A stretch of DNA of 64,000 nucleotides from an uncultured Clostridia bacterium (GCA_934167495.1 CAKPKP010000009.1:1-64000); one strand, 5' to 3'; shown: positions 43,895-53,538, numbered from the stretch's first letter. Program-made: numbers and translations. The notes: generated by a model from the letters alone, not told the origin.

Positions 43895-45712
43895 TTATAT
43901 TTCCATTATTATTGGTAAAATCATAGGGTTTCTCTTAGTTTTTTGATATACAAATTCTCTTAAAGTATCTTTAATTATAGACTTAATTGAAGACCAATCT
44001 GTTATATGTTCTTCTTCGCATTTAGCAATTTTTTCTCTCATTATTCTTTTTACTTCATCCATTAAATTTTCAGACTCTCTTACATAAACAAATCCTCTTG
44101 ATATAACATCTGGACCTGCTACTACAGAACCTGATGCAGAATCCATAGTAAGAACTACTATAATTAATCCATCTTGTGATAAATGTTGTCTATCTCTTAA
44201 AACTATACTACCTACATCTCCTACGCCTAATCCATCAACCATTATTTTTCCAACTGGTACTGTACCTGTAAGTTTAGCTCCTTTTTCTCCTAATTCTAAT
44301 ACTCTACCATTTGTCATCATAAAAATATTTTTGGGATCTATACCTATTTTCATAGCTGTTTCGCTATGAGCTACTAATTGTCTATATTCACCGTGAACAG
44401 GGATAAAGTATTTTGGTCTTACAAGTGATAATAATAATTTTTGTTCTTCTTGGCAAGCATGTCCTGAAACGTGTACATCTTCTAATGAACTATATACAAC
44501 TTCAGCTCCTATTTTCATTAAATCATCTATTACTTTTCCAACCAATTTTTCATTTCCTGGTATCGGATTTGCTGAAATTATTACTAAATCGTTAGGTGTT
44601 ATAACAACTTTTTTATGTTCTCCTGAAGCCATTCTTGTAAGTGCTGACATTGTTTCACCTTGACTACCTGTTGTTATTATTACTAATTGTTCATCTGTAT
44701 AATTTTTTATCATGTCTATATCTATAAAAACATTATCTGGAACTTTGATATAATCAAATTTTCTAGCTGTTTCTATCATGTTTATCATACTTCTTCCACA
44801 TACAGCTATTTTTCTATTATTAGCAACTGCAGCATCTACTATTTGTTGAACTCTATGAACGTTTGAAGCAAATGTTGCAACAACTATTCTTTTTGTACAA
44901 TTAATAAATAATTTATCAAAAACTTCTCCAACTGTACGTTCAGACATTGTATACCCTTTACGTTCTGAGTTTGTACTATCTGATAATAATGCAAGAACTC
45001 CTTTGTTTCCAAGTTCAGCTATTCTTCCTAAATCCATTCTTTCATCATCTATTGGTGTATAATCTATTTTAAAATCTCCTGAATGTATAACAGTTCCGAC
45101 TGGTGTTGTTATAGCAAACATAACTGAATCTGGTATACTATGGCAACTTTTTATAAATTCAATTTTAAATTTTCCAAGTGTTATTGTTTGACCTGCTGAA
45201 ACTACTTTTAATTTAGTTTTTCTTGGTAATTTATGTTCCTCTAATTTGTTTTCGATTAAACCTATTGTTAATTTTGTACCATATATTGGAACATCAAATT
45301 GTTGTAAAAAGTATGGAACCGCACCTATATGATCCTCGTGTCCATGAGTGATTACTACGCCTTTTATTTTTTCTTTATTTTTCTCTAAATACATCATATC
45401 TGGTATAACTAAGTCTATACCTAGCATTTCATCCTCTGGAAAAGCTAAACCACAATCTACTATAATTATCTCGTTTCCATATTCAAAAACAGTCATGTTT
45501 TTTCCTATTTCTTGAATACCACCTAATGGTATTATTTTTAAAGTGTCTTTTTTAAAAGCAAACTTATTAATATTTTCATTTTCGTTTTTTTCAATTTGCT
45601 TTTTTTCTCCATTTCTTTTTGTTGCTCTATTGTTATTATGATTTTCTCTTCTATTAACAATTTTTTCTTTTTTATTCTCTTTTTTTTCTTTAACTATTAA
45701 TTTTTTCTCCAT
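43895..45712 (-). CDS. rnj: ribonuclease J
   Basis: A 605-residue metallo-beta-lactamase/beta-CASP nuclease. The N-terminal ~55 residues are Lys/Asn/Glu-rich and disordered. Metal motif THGHEDHIGAVPYFLQ, then LLSDSTNSERKGYT (beta-CASP), TGSQGETMSALTRMA and VHVSGHACQEEQ with PVHGEYRQL. It processes and degrades mRNA from the 5' end and matures rRNA. It is the first gene of the rnj-gltX-DUF951 operon. Confidence 0.95.
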   Translation of the reverse strand: MEKKLIVKEKKENKKEKIVNRRENHNNNRATKRNGEKKQIEKNENENINKFAFKKDTLKIIPLGGIQEIGKNMTVFEYGNEIIIVDCGLAFPEDEMLGIDLVIPDMMYLEKNKEKIKGVVITHGHEDHIGAVPYFLQQFDVPIYGTKLTIGLIENKLEEHKLPRKTKLKVVSAGQTITLGKFKIEFIKSCHSIPDSVMFAITTPVGTVIHSGDFKIDYTPIDDERMDLGRIAELGNKGVLALLSDSTNSERKGYTMSERTVGEVFDKLFINCTKRIVVATFASNVHRVQQIVDAAVANNRKIAVCGRSMINMIETARKFDYIKVPDNVFIDIDMIKNYTDEQLVIITTGSQGETMSALTRMASGEHKKVVITPNDLVIISANPIPGNEKLVGKVIDDLMKIGAEVVYSSLEDVHVSGHACQEEQKLLLSLVRPKYFIPVHGEYRQLVAHSETAMKIGIDPKNIFMMTNGRVLELGEKGAKLTGTVPVGKIMVDGLGVGDVGSIVLRDRQHLSQDGLIIVVLTMDSASGSVVAGPDVISRGFVYVRESENLMDEVKRIMREKIAKCEEEHITDWSSIKSIIKDTLREFVYQKTKRNPMILPIIMEI

Positions 45713-46130
45713 AATTTCTCCTTTTCTTTTTATGATTACATAATATTAATAATATGGATTTTAAAAAGAAAATAAATATATTTACATATGAATATTATTT
45801 AAGTAACTTTAAACTAGAATATTATACACACCATAATAATATTCTTTCTCTACTCTATTTATATGTCACCATTATTTTTTACTAAAACTATTATATTTAA
45901 TATTTTATCTTATGTTAAATCTCATTAATTCAATAAATAACATATGTTATTTATAAATTTATTCTCTCATTTTATTAAATTTTATTTCCGAATCTAAAAA
46001 TTATTAATATTATAAATCTCTTATTTACCAAAGTCTTTGGTAATCAATACATAGTATTATATATCCATATCTTAATTTTGTCAAGGATTCAATATTTTTA
46101 AAAAGGTAAATATTATGTAACTGGAAAAAT
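45713..46130. other. divergent intergenic region without a supported gene
   Basis: About 420 bp, extremely AT-rich, between divergently transcribed rnj and cassette 4. On the minus strand a TATAAT with a preceding GTG is a possible rnj -10, without a clear -35. The open frames here look random, with no Shine-Dalgarno sequences. Confidence 0.5.
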
Positions 46131-46159
46131 TTGCATTTTATTTTTGTTTGTGTTATAAT
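46131..46159 (+). promoter_or_regulatory. promoter of cassette 4
   Basis: TTGCAT (46131-46136), 17 bp, TATAAT (46154-46159). From -35 to -10 it is very similar to the cassette-5 promoter at 59318-59346, including TTTGTGTTATAATA. Confidence 0.8.
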
Positions 46160-46211
46160 AATGTTAATCTGATTTTTCAGTATATTATAATTTGAAAGGA
46201 TTTGAGAAAAA

Positions 46212-46544
46212 ATGAACAGCATGACAAAAACAACAACAGAAATCTCTCAGGAAAGGAAGGATATAATTTCTCATCTCTTCAGAAACGAAGAAATTGCAGG
46301 AATCCCCAATAATCCTTGGTGCGAATATCGTACTAGCGGGGATTACACTATTGTAACAGGTCCTGTATCGGCTATCGATGACGTAAAGGCTGTGGCTCGA
46401 GAGATTTTTACCATCTACATTGGTAAAGAGAAGATTTCTCCGGAAGTAATTTCAAAGAATCCCAAAGTGGAGTTCAAGCCGCTGCACGGCGATTTATTTG
46501 CAGTTTCAGGAATTAAGAAAAATTTGAATAAAATTTTTGCTTAA
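46212..46544 (+). CDS. orphan 110-residue protein (cassette 4)
   Basis: A soluble alpha/beta protein that I do not recognise; segments include NNPWCEYRTSGDYTIVTGPV, AIDDVKAVAREIFTIYIGKE and KPLHGDLFAVSG. AAAGGA lies 11 nt before the ATG. Codon choice (GAG, AAG, GTG, CTG, CGT, GGC) is unlike the AT-rich flanks. It has its own promoter and a C5/G5 terminator. A second ATG (46221) is possible. Confidence 0.7.
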   Translation: MNSMTKTTTEISQERKDIISHLFRNEEIAGIPNNPWCEYRTSGDYTIVTGPVSAIDDVKAVAREIFTIYIGKEKISPEVISKNPKVEFKPLHGDLFAVSGIKKNLNKIFA

Positions 46545-46570
46545 TTACCTTTCGAAAGCTTGAATTCAAA

Positions 46571-46597
46571 AAAGCCCCCAATACTTTGGGGGTTTTC
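46571..46597 (+). terminator. terminator of cassette 4
   Basis: AAAGCCCCC (46571-46579) pairs with GGGGGTTTTC around a short AT loop, followed by a short T tract. The palindromic element begins immediately after. Confidence 0.85.
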
Positions 46598-46746
46598 TTA
46601 TATAATAGGAAATTTCTCAAAATTTCCTATTATATAAATACTTTGTACAGAAATTTGCTATATGCAAATTTCGCACACGAACAATTAAACGTGGGCTGAA
46701 CTCTACAATTTAAAATGTAGAAAAATTTAATCAGCCCACTATTGTT
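46598..46746 (-). repeat. dispersed palindromic element, full copy
   Basis: Reading the minus strand the order is the same as in the 38.8-kb copy: AACAATAGTGGGCT with AGCCCACGTTTAATTGTT; GAAATTTGC, ATATA, GCAAATTTC; and a long AT-rich stem around GGAAATTT/AAATTTCC. The two copies share about 100 nearly unchanged bases. It also lies just after the 3' end of the minus-strand ROK gene. Confidence 0.87.
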
Positions 46747-46757
46747 CTATATTTTTA

Positions 46758-47663
46758 TTATTCTATTATAGTTGCGCCTACTATTCCAGCATCATTTTGT
46801 AATTTTGCAGTCACTATTTTCGGAGGGGTATGATTAAATGTTGCATTTTTTTCATTTATTTTTTCTATTAGTCTATCTAGTATTGGATTTCCTTCATAAT
46901 ATGAAAAACTACCTCCAAGCACTACAATTTCTGGTTCAAATATATCTATTAGATTACATATTCCAACTTTCATATCTTCTAGAAATTGTTCTACATCTTC
47001 TTTAACATTTTCATCATCTTTTGTTAATAATTCTTCTCTTAAATATTGACCACTTATATCACTATCTATATCTAAAGTATTTGTAACTTTTGTTTTTAAA
47101 GCTTTAATTGATGCATAACTTTCAAAGCATCCTAATTTACCACAACTACACTTTCTGCCATTTTTATTTATAACCATATGTCCCACTTCAAAACCAGAAT
47201 ATCTTTTAGGTTCTAGTAATTTTCCATTGATAAATATAGCTCCACCTATTCCAGTTCCTATTGTTAAAAATACTGCATCATCATATTTCTTCATTGCACC
47301 ATAGTACTTTTCGGCTAATCCTGCACATTTAGCATCGTTTCTTACTATTATTGGTTTATCAATTTTTTCTTTTAATTTATTTACTATTTCGAAATTCTCT
47401 ATTCCTAAATTTCCTGCTCTTACGATTTTCCCTTTACTTATAGTTCCTGGTGCTGCTATTCCTATCATTTCAATTTCTTCTATTTTTATATTTCTTTTTA
47501 ACAATATTTCTATTATCATTCTTTGAATTTCATTTATTATTGTTTCTTCAATGTTTACTCTGTCTTGTCTTGTTAAGTTTTTTTCTAACTTTTCTATTAT
47601 TTCTCCATTGTTAATTATACCAACGCCTATATGGCTTCCGCCTAAATCTATACCTATCTTCAT
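46758..47663 (-). CDS. ROK-family sugar kinase (glucokinase-like)
   Basis: A 301-residue ASKHA kinase. Phosphate 1 motif MKIGIDLGGSHIGVGI, the sugar-binding NDAKCAGLAE, GIGTGIGGAIFING-type phosphate 2 loop, the ROK motif with GFEVGHMVI, and the zinc motif CSCGKLGCFES. Most stand-alone members without a DNA-binding domain phosphorylate glucose or an amino sugar. It follows the pilus operon by 20 bp and may be cotranscribed. Confidence 0.9.
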   Translation of the reverse strand: MKIGIDLGGSHIGVGIINNGEIIEKLEKNLTRQDRVNIEETIINEIQRMIIEILLKRNIKIEEIEMIGIAAPGTISKGKIVRAGNLGIENFEIVNKLKEKIDKPIIVRNDAKCAGLAEKYYGAMKKYDDAVFLTIGTGIGGAIFINGKLLEPKRYSGFEVGHMVINKNGRKCSCGKLGCFESYASIKALKTKVTNTLDIDSDISGQYLREELLTKDDENVKEDVEQFLEDMKVGICNLIDIFEPEIVVLGGSFSYYEGNPILDRLIEKINEKNATFNHTPPKIVTAKLQNDAGIVGATIIE

Positions 47664-47683
47664 ATATTATTCCTTTTCTTTTT

Positions 47684-49039
47684 TTATACATCAAATGCTG
47701 AAAACATGAATTGACCCATATATACTTGAATACATGGAACAAGTACAACTAATACCATGAATATTAGAACAACACCTACTATTGCATAACTTACTTCTGG
47801 TAATACTTTCATTATTCTTTGCATATTGTTATCTATATCTATATCTATATAAATTAATAATTTTTCTATCATTTCTGTTAAATCTGTTTGCATACCTATC
47901 TTTAACATTTCTGTTATCATCGGACTACCAAAGCCTGCTGATTCAAAAGGTTCTATCCATGATTGTCCCATGAATATATTGTTAATAGATCTTTCTATCA
48001 TTGAAAGTAAAACTATATTTTTTGCTACATTTTTACTAACTTCTAAAGCATCTTGAATTCTCATACCATTTTGTAAATTCAAAAGTACAGCCTTCATAAA
48101 TCTTGAAAAATCTATTAAATATATAAGCTTTCCAAAAATAGGCATTGTATATTTAAAATAATCAAAATTATATTTACCTTTTGGAGTATTAATATATCCT
48201 ATAATTAAGGCTACTATTATACCAATTACTAATGTTGGAATATACCAATATTGTATAGCCATGTTTAAGAAATTTGAGAACCATATTGTTATACCTGGAA
48301 GTGTATCTTTTGTTCCAATTTCATCAAATACTTTTTGAATTGCTGGGACTGCAACTAATGTTCCTACAATTAATATTGCAAGTATTCCTATAAATTGTGC
48401 AATATTTGGTATTATTATTTTCTTAATTCTACTGGTAAGTGCTGTACTCTCATCTAAATATTTTACAGCTTGTTCTAGAGATGTTGTTAACGAACCAGAC
48501 AACTCTCCTACTTTTATCATGTTTACATATATAAATGGAAAAATATTAGAATAAAATTCCATAGTTGTATACATAAATTCACCAGCTTCAACTCCAGCTA
48601 AAATATCTTCTAGTACTAATTTAAATTTTGGATTTTCTGTTGAACTTATAACAGTTTGAAGAGCGTGCACATTGTTAAAATTTGCTTTTTTTAACAAATA
48701 GAAATTTTGAGTAAATATTGTAACGTCTCTTATTGTTATTCTTTCAGTCATCATTAATGCTTTATTTATACTATTTATTGTATCTCTATTCTTATTTCTA
48801 TCTATCAAATTTGAAGTTTTAGCTTGATTGTATAAATATTCATTATTTTTTTCTTTATCTTCATGAGAAATATTTTTTCTTTTTATTTCCTTATTAATTC
48901 TTATAGTTTGATCTACGCTTATTGGTATTAAACCATTTCTTTTTAATTTCTTTATACAACTAGTTTTGCTTGAATCTTCCACTCTGTTTTTTACAACTTG
49001 ACCATTTTTCGTCATTGCTTTATATATAAAAGTTGGCAT
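47684..49039 (-). CDS. pilC: type IV pilus inner-membrane platform protein PilC
   Basis: A 451-residue GspF/PilC family protein. The N-terminus MPTFIYKAMTKNGQVVKN is typical. Two T2SSF domains of about 120 residues each precede transmembrane blocks near residues 210-235, 265-285 and 415-440. It couples the PilB/PilT motors to the pilin subunits. Encoded after pilT by 21 bp. Confidence 0.93.
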   Translation of the reverse strand: MPTFIYKAMTKNGQVVKNRVEDSSKTSCIKKLKRNGLIPISVDQTIRINKEIKRKNISHEDKEKNNEYLYNQAKTSNLIDRNKNRDTINSINKALMMTERITIRDVTIFTQNFYLLKKANFNNVHALQTVISSTENPKFKLVLEDILAGVEAGEFMYTTMEFYSNIFPFIYVNMIKVGELSGSLTTSLEQAVKYLDESTALTSRIKKIIIPNIAQFIGILAILIVGTLVAVPAIQKVFDEIGTKDTLPGITIWFSNFLNMAIQYWYIPTLVIGIIVALIIGYINTPKGKYNFDYFKYTMPIFGKLIYLIDFSRFMKAVLLNLQNGMRIQDALEVSKNVAKNIVLLSMIERSINNIFMGQSWIEPFESAGFGSPMITEMLKIGMQTDLTEMIEKLLIYIDIDIDNNMQRIMKVLPEVSYAIVGVVLIFMVLVVLVPCIQVYMGQFMFSAFDV

Positions 49040-49060
49040 ATTAAAACCTCCATTTTGTTT

Positions 49061-50158
49061 CTAATTTCTTTTTATCTTAAGTTGCATAATCGTTCTATTC
49101 AATATGTCTATATTTTTCTCTTCAATTTGTGATTTAGCTTGTTCTAATGTTATTTTTCCTTCAACAAACAATGTTGCTAAAGAATTTATTAAACTTATAC
49201 TTCCTTTATCTAAGCTTCCTTGTATTGCATCTTCTATTTCAGATACACTAAATTTTTCTTTTCTTATAGCTGCTGCTATTATATTATCTACCACCATTAC
49301 CTCTGGTAATAAAACAAGATTGCCATCTGTTGATTTTAATAATCTTTGTGAAACTACTAATTTTAATAATGAAGATAATAAATACTTTACAGAAACTTGG
49401 TCTCTTACTTCATAAAAGTTAATCATTCTATCTATTGTTTCTGCACAAGATTTTGTATGTAAAGTTCCTATTACTAAATGTCCAGATTCCGCCATTTCTA
49501 TACCAGCTTCCATTGTTTCTTTATCTCTTATCTCTCCTATTACTAATATATCACAATCTTCTCTCAAAGAGTTTTTTACACCATCACTAAATGACAATGT
49601 ATCTTGACCTTGTCCTACATCTTTTTGTATTATTATTGACTTTTTGCATGTATGCTTGAACTCTACCGGATTTTCTAATGTTAATATCTTTTTATTTTGT
49701 TTTTTGTTTATTTCATCTATTAAAGCATTTAATGTTGTTGTTTTACCAGAGTTTGTTTTTCCTGTAACCAAAATTAATCCTTGTGGTTGGTATGTCATAG
49801 TTCTTACTACTTCTGGCACACCCAATTCTTCAAATGTTGGTAATTTATTCTTTATAATTCTCATTGTAAATATTGGGATATCTCCAGAATAAGAAACATT
49901 TACTCTTAAACGAATCTCTTTGTACATTAATGAAGTATCTAACTTTCTAGTCCTTTTAAAAATTTCATCTTTATCAACATTACCTTTAACAATATAATCA
50001 TAAATTTCATATAAAGTTTCTTCTGTTAATGGATCTACGCTTGGTATTTCTATTAAATCTCTTCTAACTCTTAAGATTGGTTTTAAACCACATATTAAAT
50101 GTATATCAGAAGCATCTTGCTTAATAGCTTCATCAAAAACTTTTTCTATTATTAACAT
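49061..50158 (-). CDS. pilT: type IV pilus retraction ATPase PilT
   Basis: A 365-residue hexameric ATPase. Walker A GKTNSGKTTTLNAL, Asp box LREDCDILVIGEIRDKETME, and the His box GHLVIGTLHTKSCAETIDR. The C-terminal part fits PilT. Its presence implies retractile pili (twitching or DNA uptake), which not all Gram-positive pilus loci encode. Confidence 0.93.
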   Translation of the reverse strand: MLIIEKVFDEAIKQDASDIHLICGLKPILRVRRDLIEIPSVDPLTEETLYEIYDYIVKGNVDKDEIFKRTRKLDTSLMYKEIRLRVNVSYSGDIPIFTMRIIKNKLPTFEELGVPEVVRTMTYQPQGLILVTGKTNSGKTTTLNALIDEINKKQNKKILTLENPVEFKHTCKKSIIIQKDVGQGQDTLSFSDGVKNSLREDCDILVIGEIRDKETMEAGIEMAESGHLVIGTLHTKSCAETIDRMINFYEVRDQVSVKYLLSSLLKLVVSQRLLKSTDGNLVLLPEVMVVDNIIAAAIRKEKFSVSEIEDAIQGSLDKGSISLINSLATLFVEGKITLEQAKSQIEEKNIDILNRTIMQLKIKRN

Positions 50159-50172
50159 ATAATCCTCCTAAA

Positions 50173-51801
50173 TTAATACAATACTAATTTTCTATTTACT
50201 TCATCTAATGTTATTATTCCATCTACTACTTTTTGCATTGCATCTACAAACAATGGTCTATAACCTTCTTTTATAGCTACATCTTTTATTTTTATAGTAG
50301 ATTCACCTTTGATAAGCATTTCTTTTATTTCTTCTGATATATTTAATATTTCAAAAGCAGCTATTCTTCCTAAAAATCCTGTATAGTTACATTCTTTACA
50401 TCCCGCTATATCATATGTATATTTTCCATTAAAATTAAATTCCATGCCGTATTTTTTCACAAGCTTATTTATAATTTCTTTTTCTTCTTCTGTAAATTCT
50501 CTTTTTTTAGAGCAATTTGGACAAGGTTTTCTAATCAATCTTTGCGAAATTGCATTTGCCATTGTACTTGCTATATCATAATCTGATATTCCCATTTTTC
50601 TTAATCTTGTAATAACTTCTATACTGTCTATTGTATGTATTGTAGATAAAACATAATGACCTGTTTGTCCAGATTGCATTGCAATTTCAGCTGTTTCTAA
50701 ATCTCTTATTTCTCCTACTAGAACTATATTAGGATCTTGTCTTAATACTGTTCTTAAAGAATCTGCAAAAGATGTTTTTGAATCTATTTCAATTTGATTC
50801 AATCCAGGAATTCTTATTTCTACTGGATCTTCAATCGTTGTTATATTTATTTCTGGTTTATTTAAGTAATCTATTATACTATATAAAGTTGTTGTTTTAC
50901 CTTCTCCTGTAGGTGCTGCAATTATTGTTATACTATTTCTTTTATCAAAACATTTTTTTAATAAGTTTTCATCTTCTGGGAAACCTAATTCAAAAATTCC
51001 TTTTATTGTTTTATCTTTTTCTAAAAGTCTTAAAACAAATTTCTCACCATTAACATTCTTTTGTGAAGAAACACGGATATTATAATTATCGTATAATAAA
51101 ATTCTACCATCTTGTGGTTCTTGTTTTTCTTGATGCATATTTGAAATAGCTTTTAATCTGTTTATTATTTGAGTTTGTTTTTTCTTATCTAAGTTTGCAA
51201 CTGTAATCAATTCACCATCTATTCTATATCTTATTCTTACAGAATCCTCCATTGGCTCTATATGTATATCACTTGCTCTTTTATCCATAGCAGCTCTAAT
51301 TATAGTATCTATTAATCCTGTAACATCGCTTATTGTACCTAAATTTTCTTCTTTTTTTCCGGCTAAAGCTTCTATAATATTATCTATATTGGATTCGAAT
51401 GTTAAATATTTGTCCATTACCAACCCTTTATTTAACATTAGTAATCTCATTTGGTCAATTGCTTTCTTATTTGCTGTATCTGCAAAACAAACCTTTACTT
51501 TTCCTCCCATTACGTCAAAAGGTATGGCTTTATTTTGCTTAATTACTTCAATAGAGGCAAAATCTTTTACATTTACATTTATTGAATCTAAACGCAAAAG
51601 AATTACTTTTTCATTTAAAATTTCTCCCATTGCTTCTATCAAATCTTTTTGTGAACATAAATTTAATATATTTATTATATCTCCTAATTTCTTTTCAGGG
51701 TGTTCTTTTTGATATTCTATAGCTTTTTGAACAGCTTCTTTTGTTACTACACCTCTTTTTATTAACTCTATCCCTATTGGTGTTTTTCTAACATCTGCCA
51801 T
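50173..51801 (-). CDS. pilB: type IV pilus assembly ATPase PilB
   Basis: A 542-residue ATPase. An N-terminal MshEN-like domain (about residues 1-150) precedes the motor: Walker A APTGEGKTTTLYS, Asp box LRQDPNIVLVGEIRDLETAE, and His box TGHYVLSTIHTID. CPNC and CKEC form the C4 zinc site. It powers pilus extension. ATG 51801 is preferred: AAAGGAG lies inside the longer frame that starts at 51819. Confidence 0.94.
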   Translation of the reverse strand: MADVRKTPIGIELIKRGVVTKEAVQKAIEYQKEHPEKKLGDIINILNLCSQKDLIEAMGEILNEKVILLRLDSINVNVKDFASIEVIKQNKAIPFDVMGGKVKVCFADTANKKAIDQMRLLMLNKGLVMDKYLTFESNIDNIIEALAGKKEENLGTISDVTGLIDTIIRAAMDKRASDIHIEPMEDSVRIRYRIDGELITVANLDKKKQTQIINRLKAISNMHQEKQEPQDGRILLYDNYNIRVSSQKNVNGEKFVLRLLEKDKTIKGIFELGFPEDENLLKKCFDKRNSITIIAAPTGEGKTTTLYSIIDYLNKPEINITTIEDPVEIRIPGLNQIEIDSKTSFADSLRTVLRQDPNIVLVGEIRDLETAEIAMQSGQTGHYVLSTIHTIDSIEVITRLRKMGISDYDIASTMANAISQRLIRKPCPNCSKKREFTEEEKEIINKLVKKYGMEFNFNGKYTYDIAGCKECNYTGFLGRIAAFEILNISEEIKEMLIKGESTIKIKDVAIKEGYRPLFVDAMQKVVDGIITLDEVNRKLVLY

Positions 51802-51857
51802 ATTAAAGGCTCCTTTCATTCGTTATTACATTAATTATAATATATTTTATGACTAGT

Positions 51858-52835
51858 TTACATGGATATTTTTTCTATTATGCCAATATAAGAAGTATAA
51901 TTTGTATCTCCTAATTCTATCCATAATCCGTTTGCTATTTTGCCACTTTTATTTTTAAAAATTTCTTGTACTTCAACATTTTCATCACTTATAATATTTA
52001 TTAACGCTCCAGATTCATTGCTTTTTTTTGTAGCTTTTCCTGTTGTAGAATATAAATATTTATATTCTTCTTTATTTTTTATTTTTCCATAACAAGGAAC
52101 CCAAGCTTTAGGATTTTTTCCTTCTTTAAAAGTTACCTTTCCATTTATATCTACTGTTATATCTTCAATTTTTGCACTATATGCAATTCCAGTAGTAATA
52201 TTATTTTCTGAAACTATTGAAATATTTTCATAATTGTACCATTGTTTGTCTGTAACCTCAGTAGAATACCATTCTCCTGCTATACTATCATATTTTATTG
52301 GTTGCATTTCAGATTCAATAACCGGAGTATTTGGAATAATTATATTTTCTCTTGTTTTTAATTTATTCATTGAAATCTCTTCTTGCTTTTTAGAAATATT
52401 GTAATTTACTGTTACTTCTACATTTTTTACTAAATCTACTACATTGCTTTCATTATCTGGTTTATAATTTTTAATAGAAAGATTTACAGTGTAACCATTT
52501 GGTATATTTAATTCACTAAATATATTTTCTAATTTTAATTTTGCCTCTTCATCAGTTGTATTTGCAATTAATTTCTTATCTGAACTATCTTCCTCCTGCT
52601 CACATTTTAAAATAACGTTATCACACAAAGGAACTTCATCATAATAGCACAAGTCAATTTTTTCAAAAATGTTTGTTATTATTTCACTTGCTCTTGCATT
52701 TCGTTGAATTAGCATAGCCGTTTGATTCGAATTTATATAAATAGTTGTTATTAAAGCTATAAATAACATCAATATTCCAAAACTTATTATTATATCGGCT
52801 CCTACAAAGCCATTCTCATTTTTCTTTATTTTCAT
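51858..52835 (-). CDS. minor pilin-like protein
   Basis: A 325-residue protein. The N-terminus KKNENGFVGADIIISFGIL looks like a class III (prepilin) signal: Gly|Phe cleavage site, an acidic residue (Asp) at mature position 5 and a following hydrophobic helix. The rest is a beta-rich extracellular region ending in a small SH3-like segment (about residues 270-325, NGLWIELGDTNYTSYIG). It is encoded between pilD and pilB. Its role is probably in pilus priming or tip formation. Confidence 0.65.
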   Translation of the reverse strand: MKIKKNENGFVGADIIISFGILMLFIALITTIYINSNQTAMLIQRNARASEIITNIFEKIDLCYYDEVPLCDNVILKCEQEEDSSDKKLIANTTDEEAKLKLENIFSELNIPNGYTVNLSIKNYKPDNESNVVDLVKNVEVTVNYNISKKQEEISMNKLKTRENIIIPNTPVIESEMQPIKYDSIAGEWYSTEVTDKQWYNYENISIVSENNITTGIAYSAKIEDITVDINGKVTFKEGKNPKAWVPCYGKIKNKEEYKYLYSTTGKATKKSNESGALINIISDENVEVQEIFKNKSGKIANGLWIELGDTNYTSYIGIIEKISM

Positions 52836-52848
52836 ATTTCCACCTTTG

Positions 52849-53478
52849 TTAAAATTTATATATTATGAAAGTAGTTAATAGTATTAATATTATTGTAATG
52901 ACAGATTGAATAAATGGTGTATTTATTTTTTCTACTTTTTTTGTTAGTAAATATATTAAAACATTTGCTAACGGAATGATTAAATATATAGCATATCTAT
53001 GTATATTAGCTTTTTCTACTATATATAGATATAGTATATATATAGCTGTTATTATTAATCCAAAAATTGTTACAGATTTTTGAAATTTCTTATGTTCTTT
53101 AGATATTCCTGCATTTATTGCTACTGCTGAAAAAATTAAAACCAAAAATGCAAAATCTATTAATTTTATCAATTCTAAATTTAATAAATCTATTCTCATA
53201 CTTTTAAATAGTAACAAGAAAAATATTCCAGATAAAATTTCTAATAAGAAATATCTTATTCTAATTTTTTGAGAACAATATCTACATTTTCCTTTTAAAA
53301 ATATGTAACTGAAAATTGGAAATAAATCTAATATTCCTAATTTATGGTTGCAATTTGGACAAAATGAATGTTCATGTACTATATCTTTATGTAATGGAAT
53401 TCTATACACAGCAAGTGTATAAAAACTACCAAAAAAACTTCCCATTATGAATATTATTGCACAAATATATATTTCCAT
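52849..53478 (-). CDS. pilD: prepilin peptidase homologue (PilD) lacking visible catalytic aspartates
   Basis: A 209-residue polytopic protein. The N-terminal domain is typical of type IV prepilin peptidase: GSFFGSFYTLAVYRIP, then CPNC and CRYC zinc-type pairs (about residues 40-70). The A24 peptidase region should carry two Asp residues, one followed by P after a hydrophobic stretch and one in GxGD. Here the first place reads VAINAGISKEHKKF and no GxGD is found. Eight-helix topology appears shortened. It may be only a methylase or scaffold, or cleave by another route. Confidence 0.75.
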   Translation of the reverse strand: MEIYICAIIFIMGSFFGSFYTLAVYRIPLHKDIVHEHSFCPNCNHKLGILDLFPIFSYIFLKGKCRYCSQKIRIRYFLLEILSGIFFLLLFKSMRIDLLNLELIKLIDFAFLVLIFSAVAINAGISKEHKKFQKSVTIFGLIITAIYILYLYIVEKANIHRYAIYLIIPLANVLIYLLTKKVEKINTPFIQSVITIILILLTTFIIYKF

Positions 53479-53508
53479 ATTTCTTCCTTTTCTTTTATGT
53501 ATTATATT

Positions 53509-53538
53509 AGAATAGGCATACCTAGGTATGCCTATTCT
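53509..53538 (-). promoter_or_regulatory. 30-nt perfect palindrome between pilin and pilD
   Basis: A 15-bp perfect inverted repeat (53509-53523 and 53524-53538, arms starting AGAATAGGCATACC) with no T tail. A hairpin at this place can act as an RNase barrier or partial attenuator, raising pilin mRNA over the downstream genes; this is an inference. Confidence 0.55.

Noticed and set aside
46025..46222. 65-codon minus-strand frame between rnj and cassette 4
   Set aside because: No Shine-Dalgarno sequence, composition like random AT-rich sequence, and it overlaps the cassette-4 promoter.
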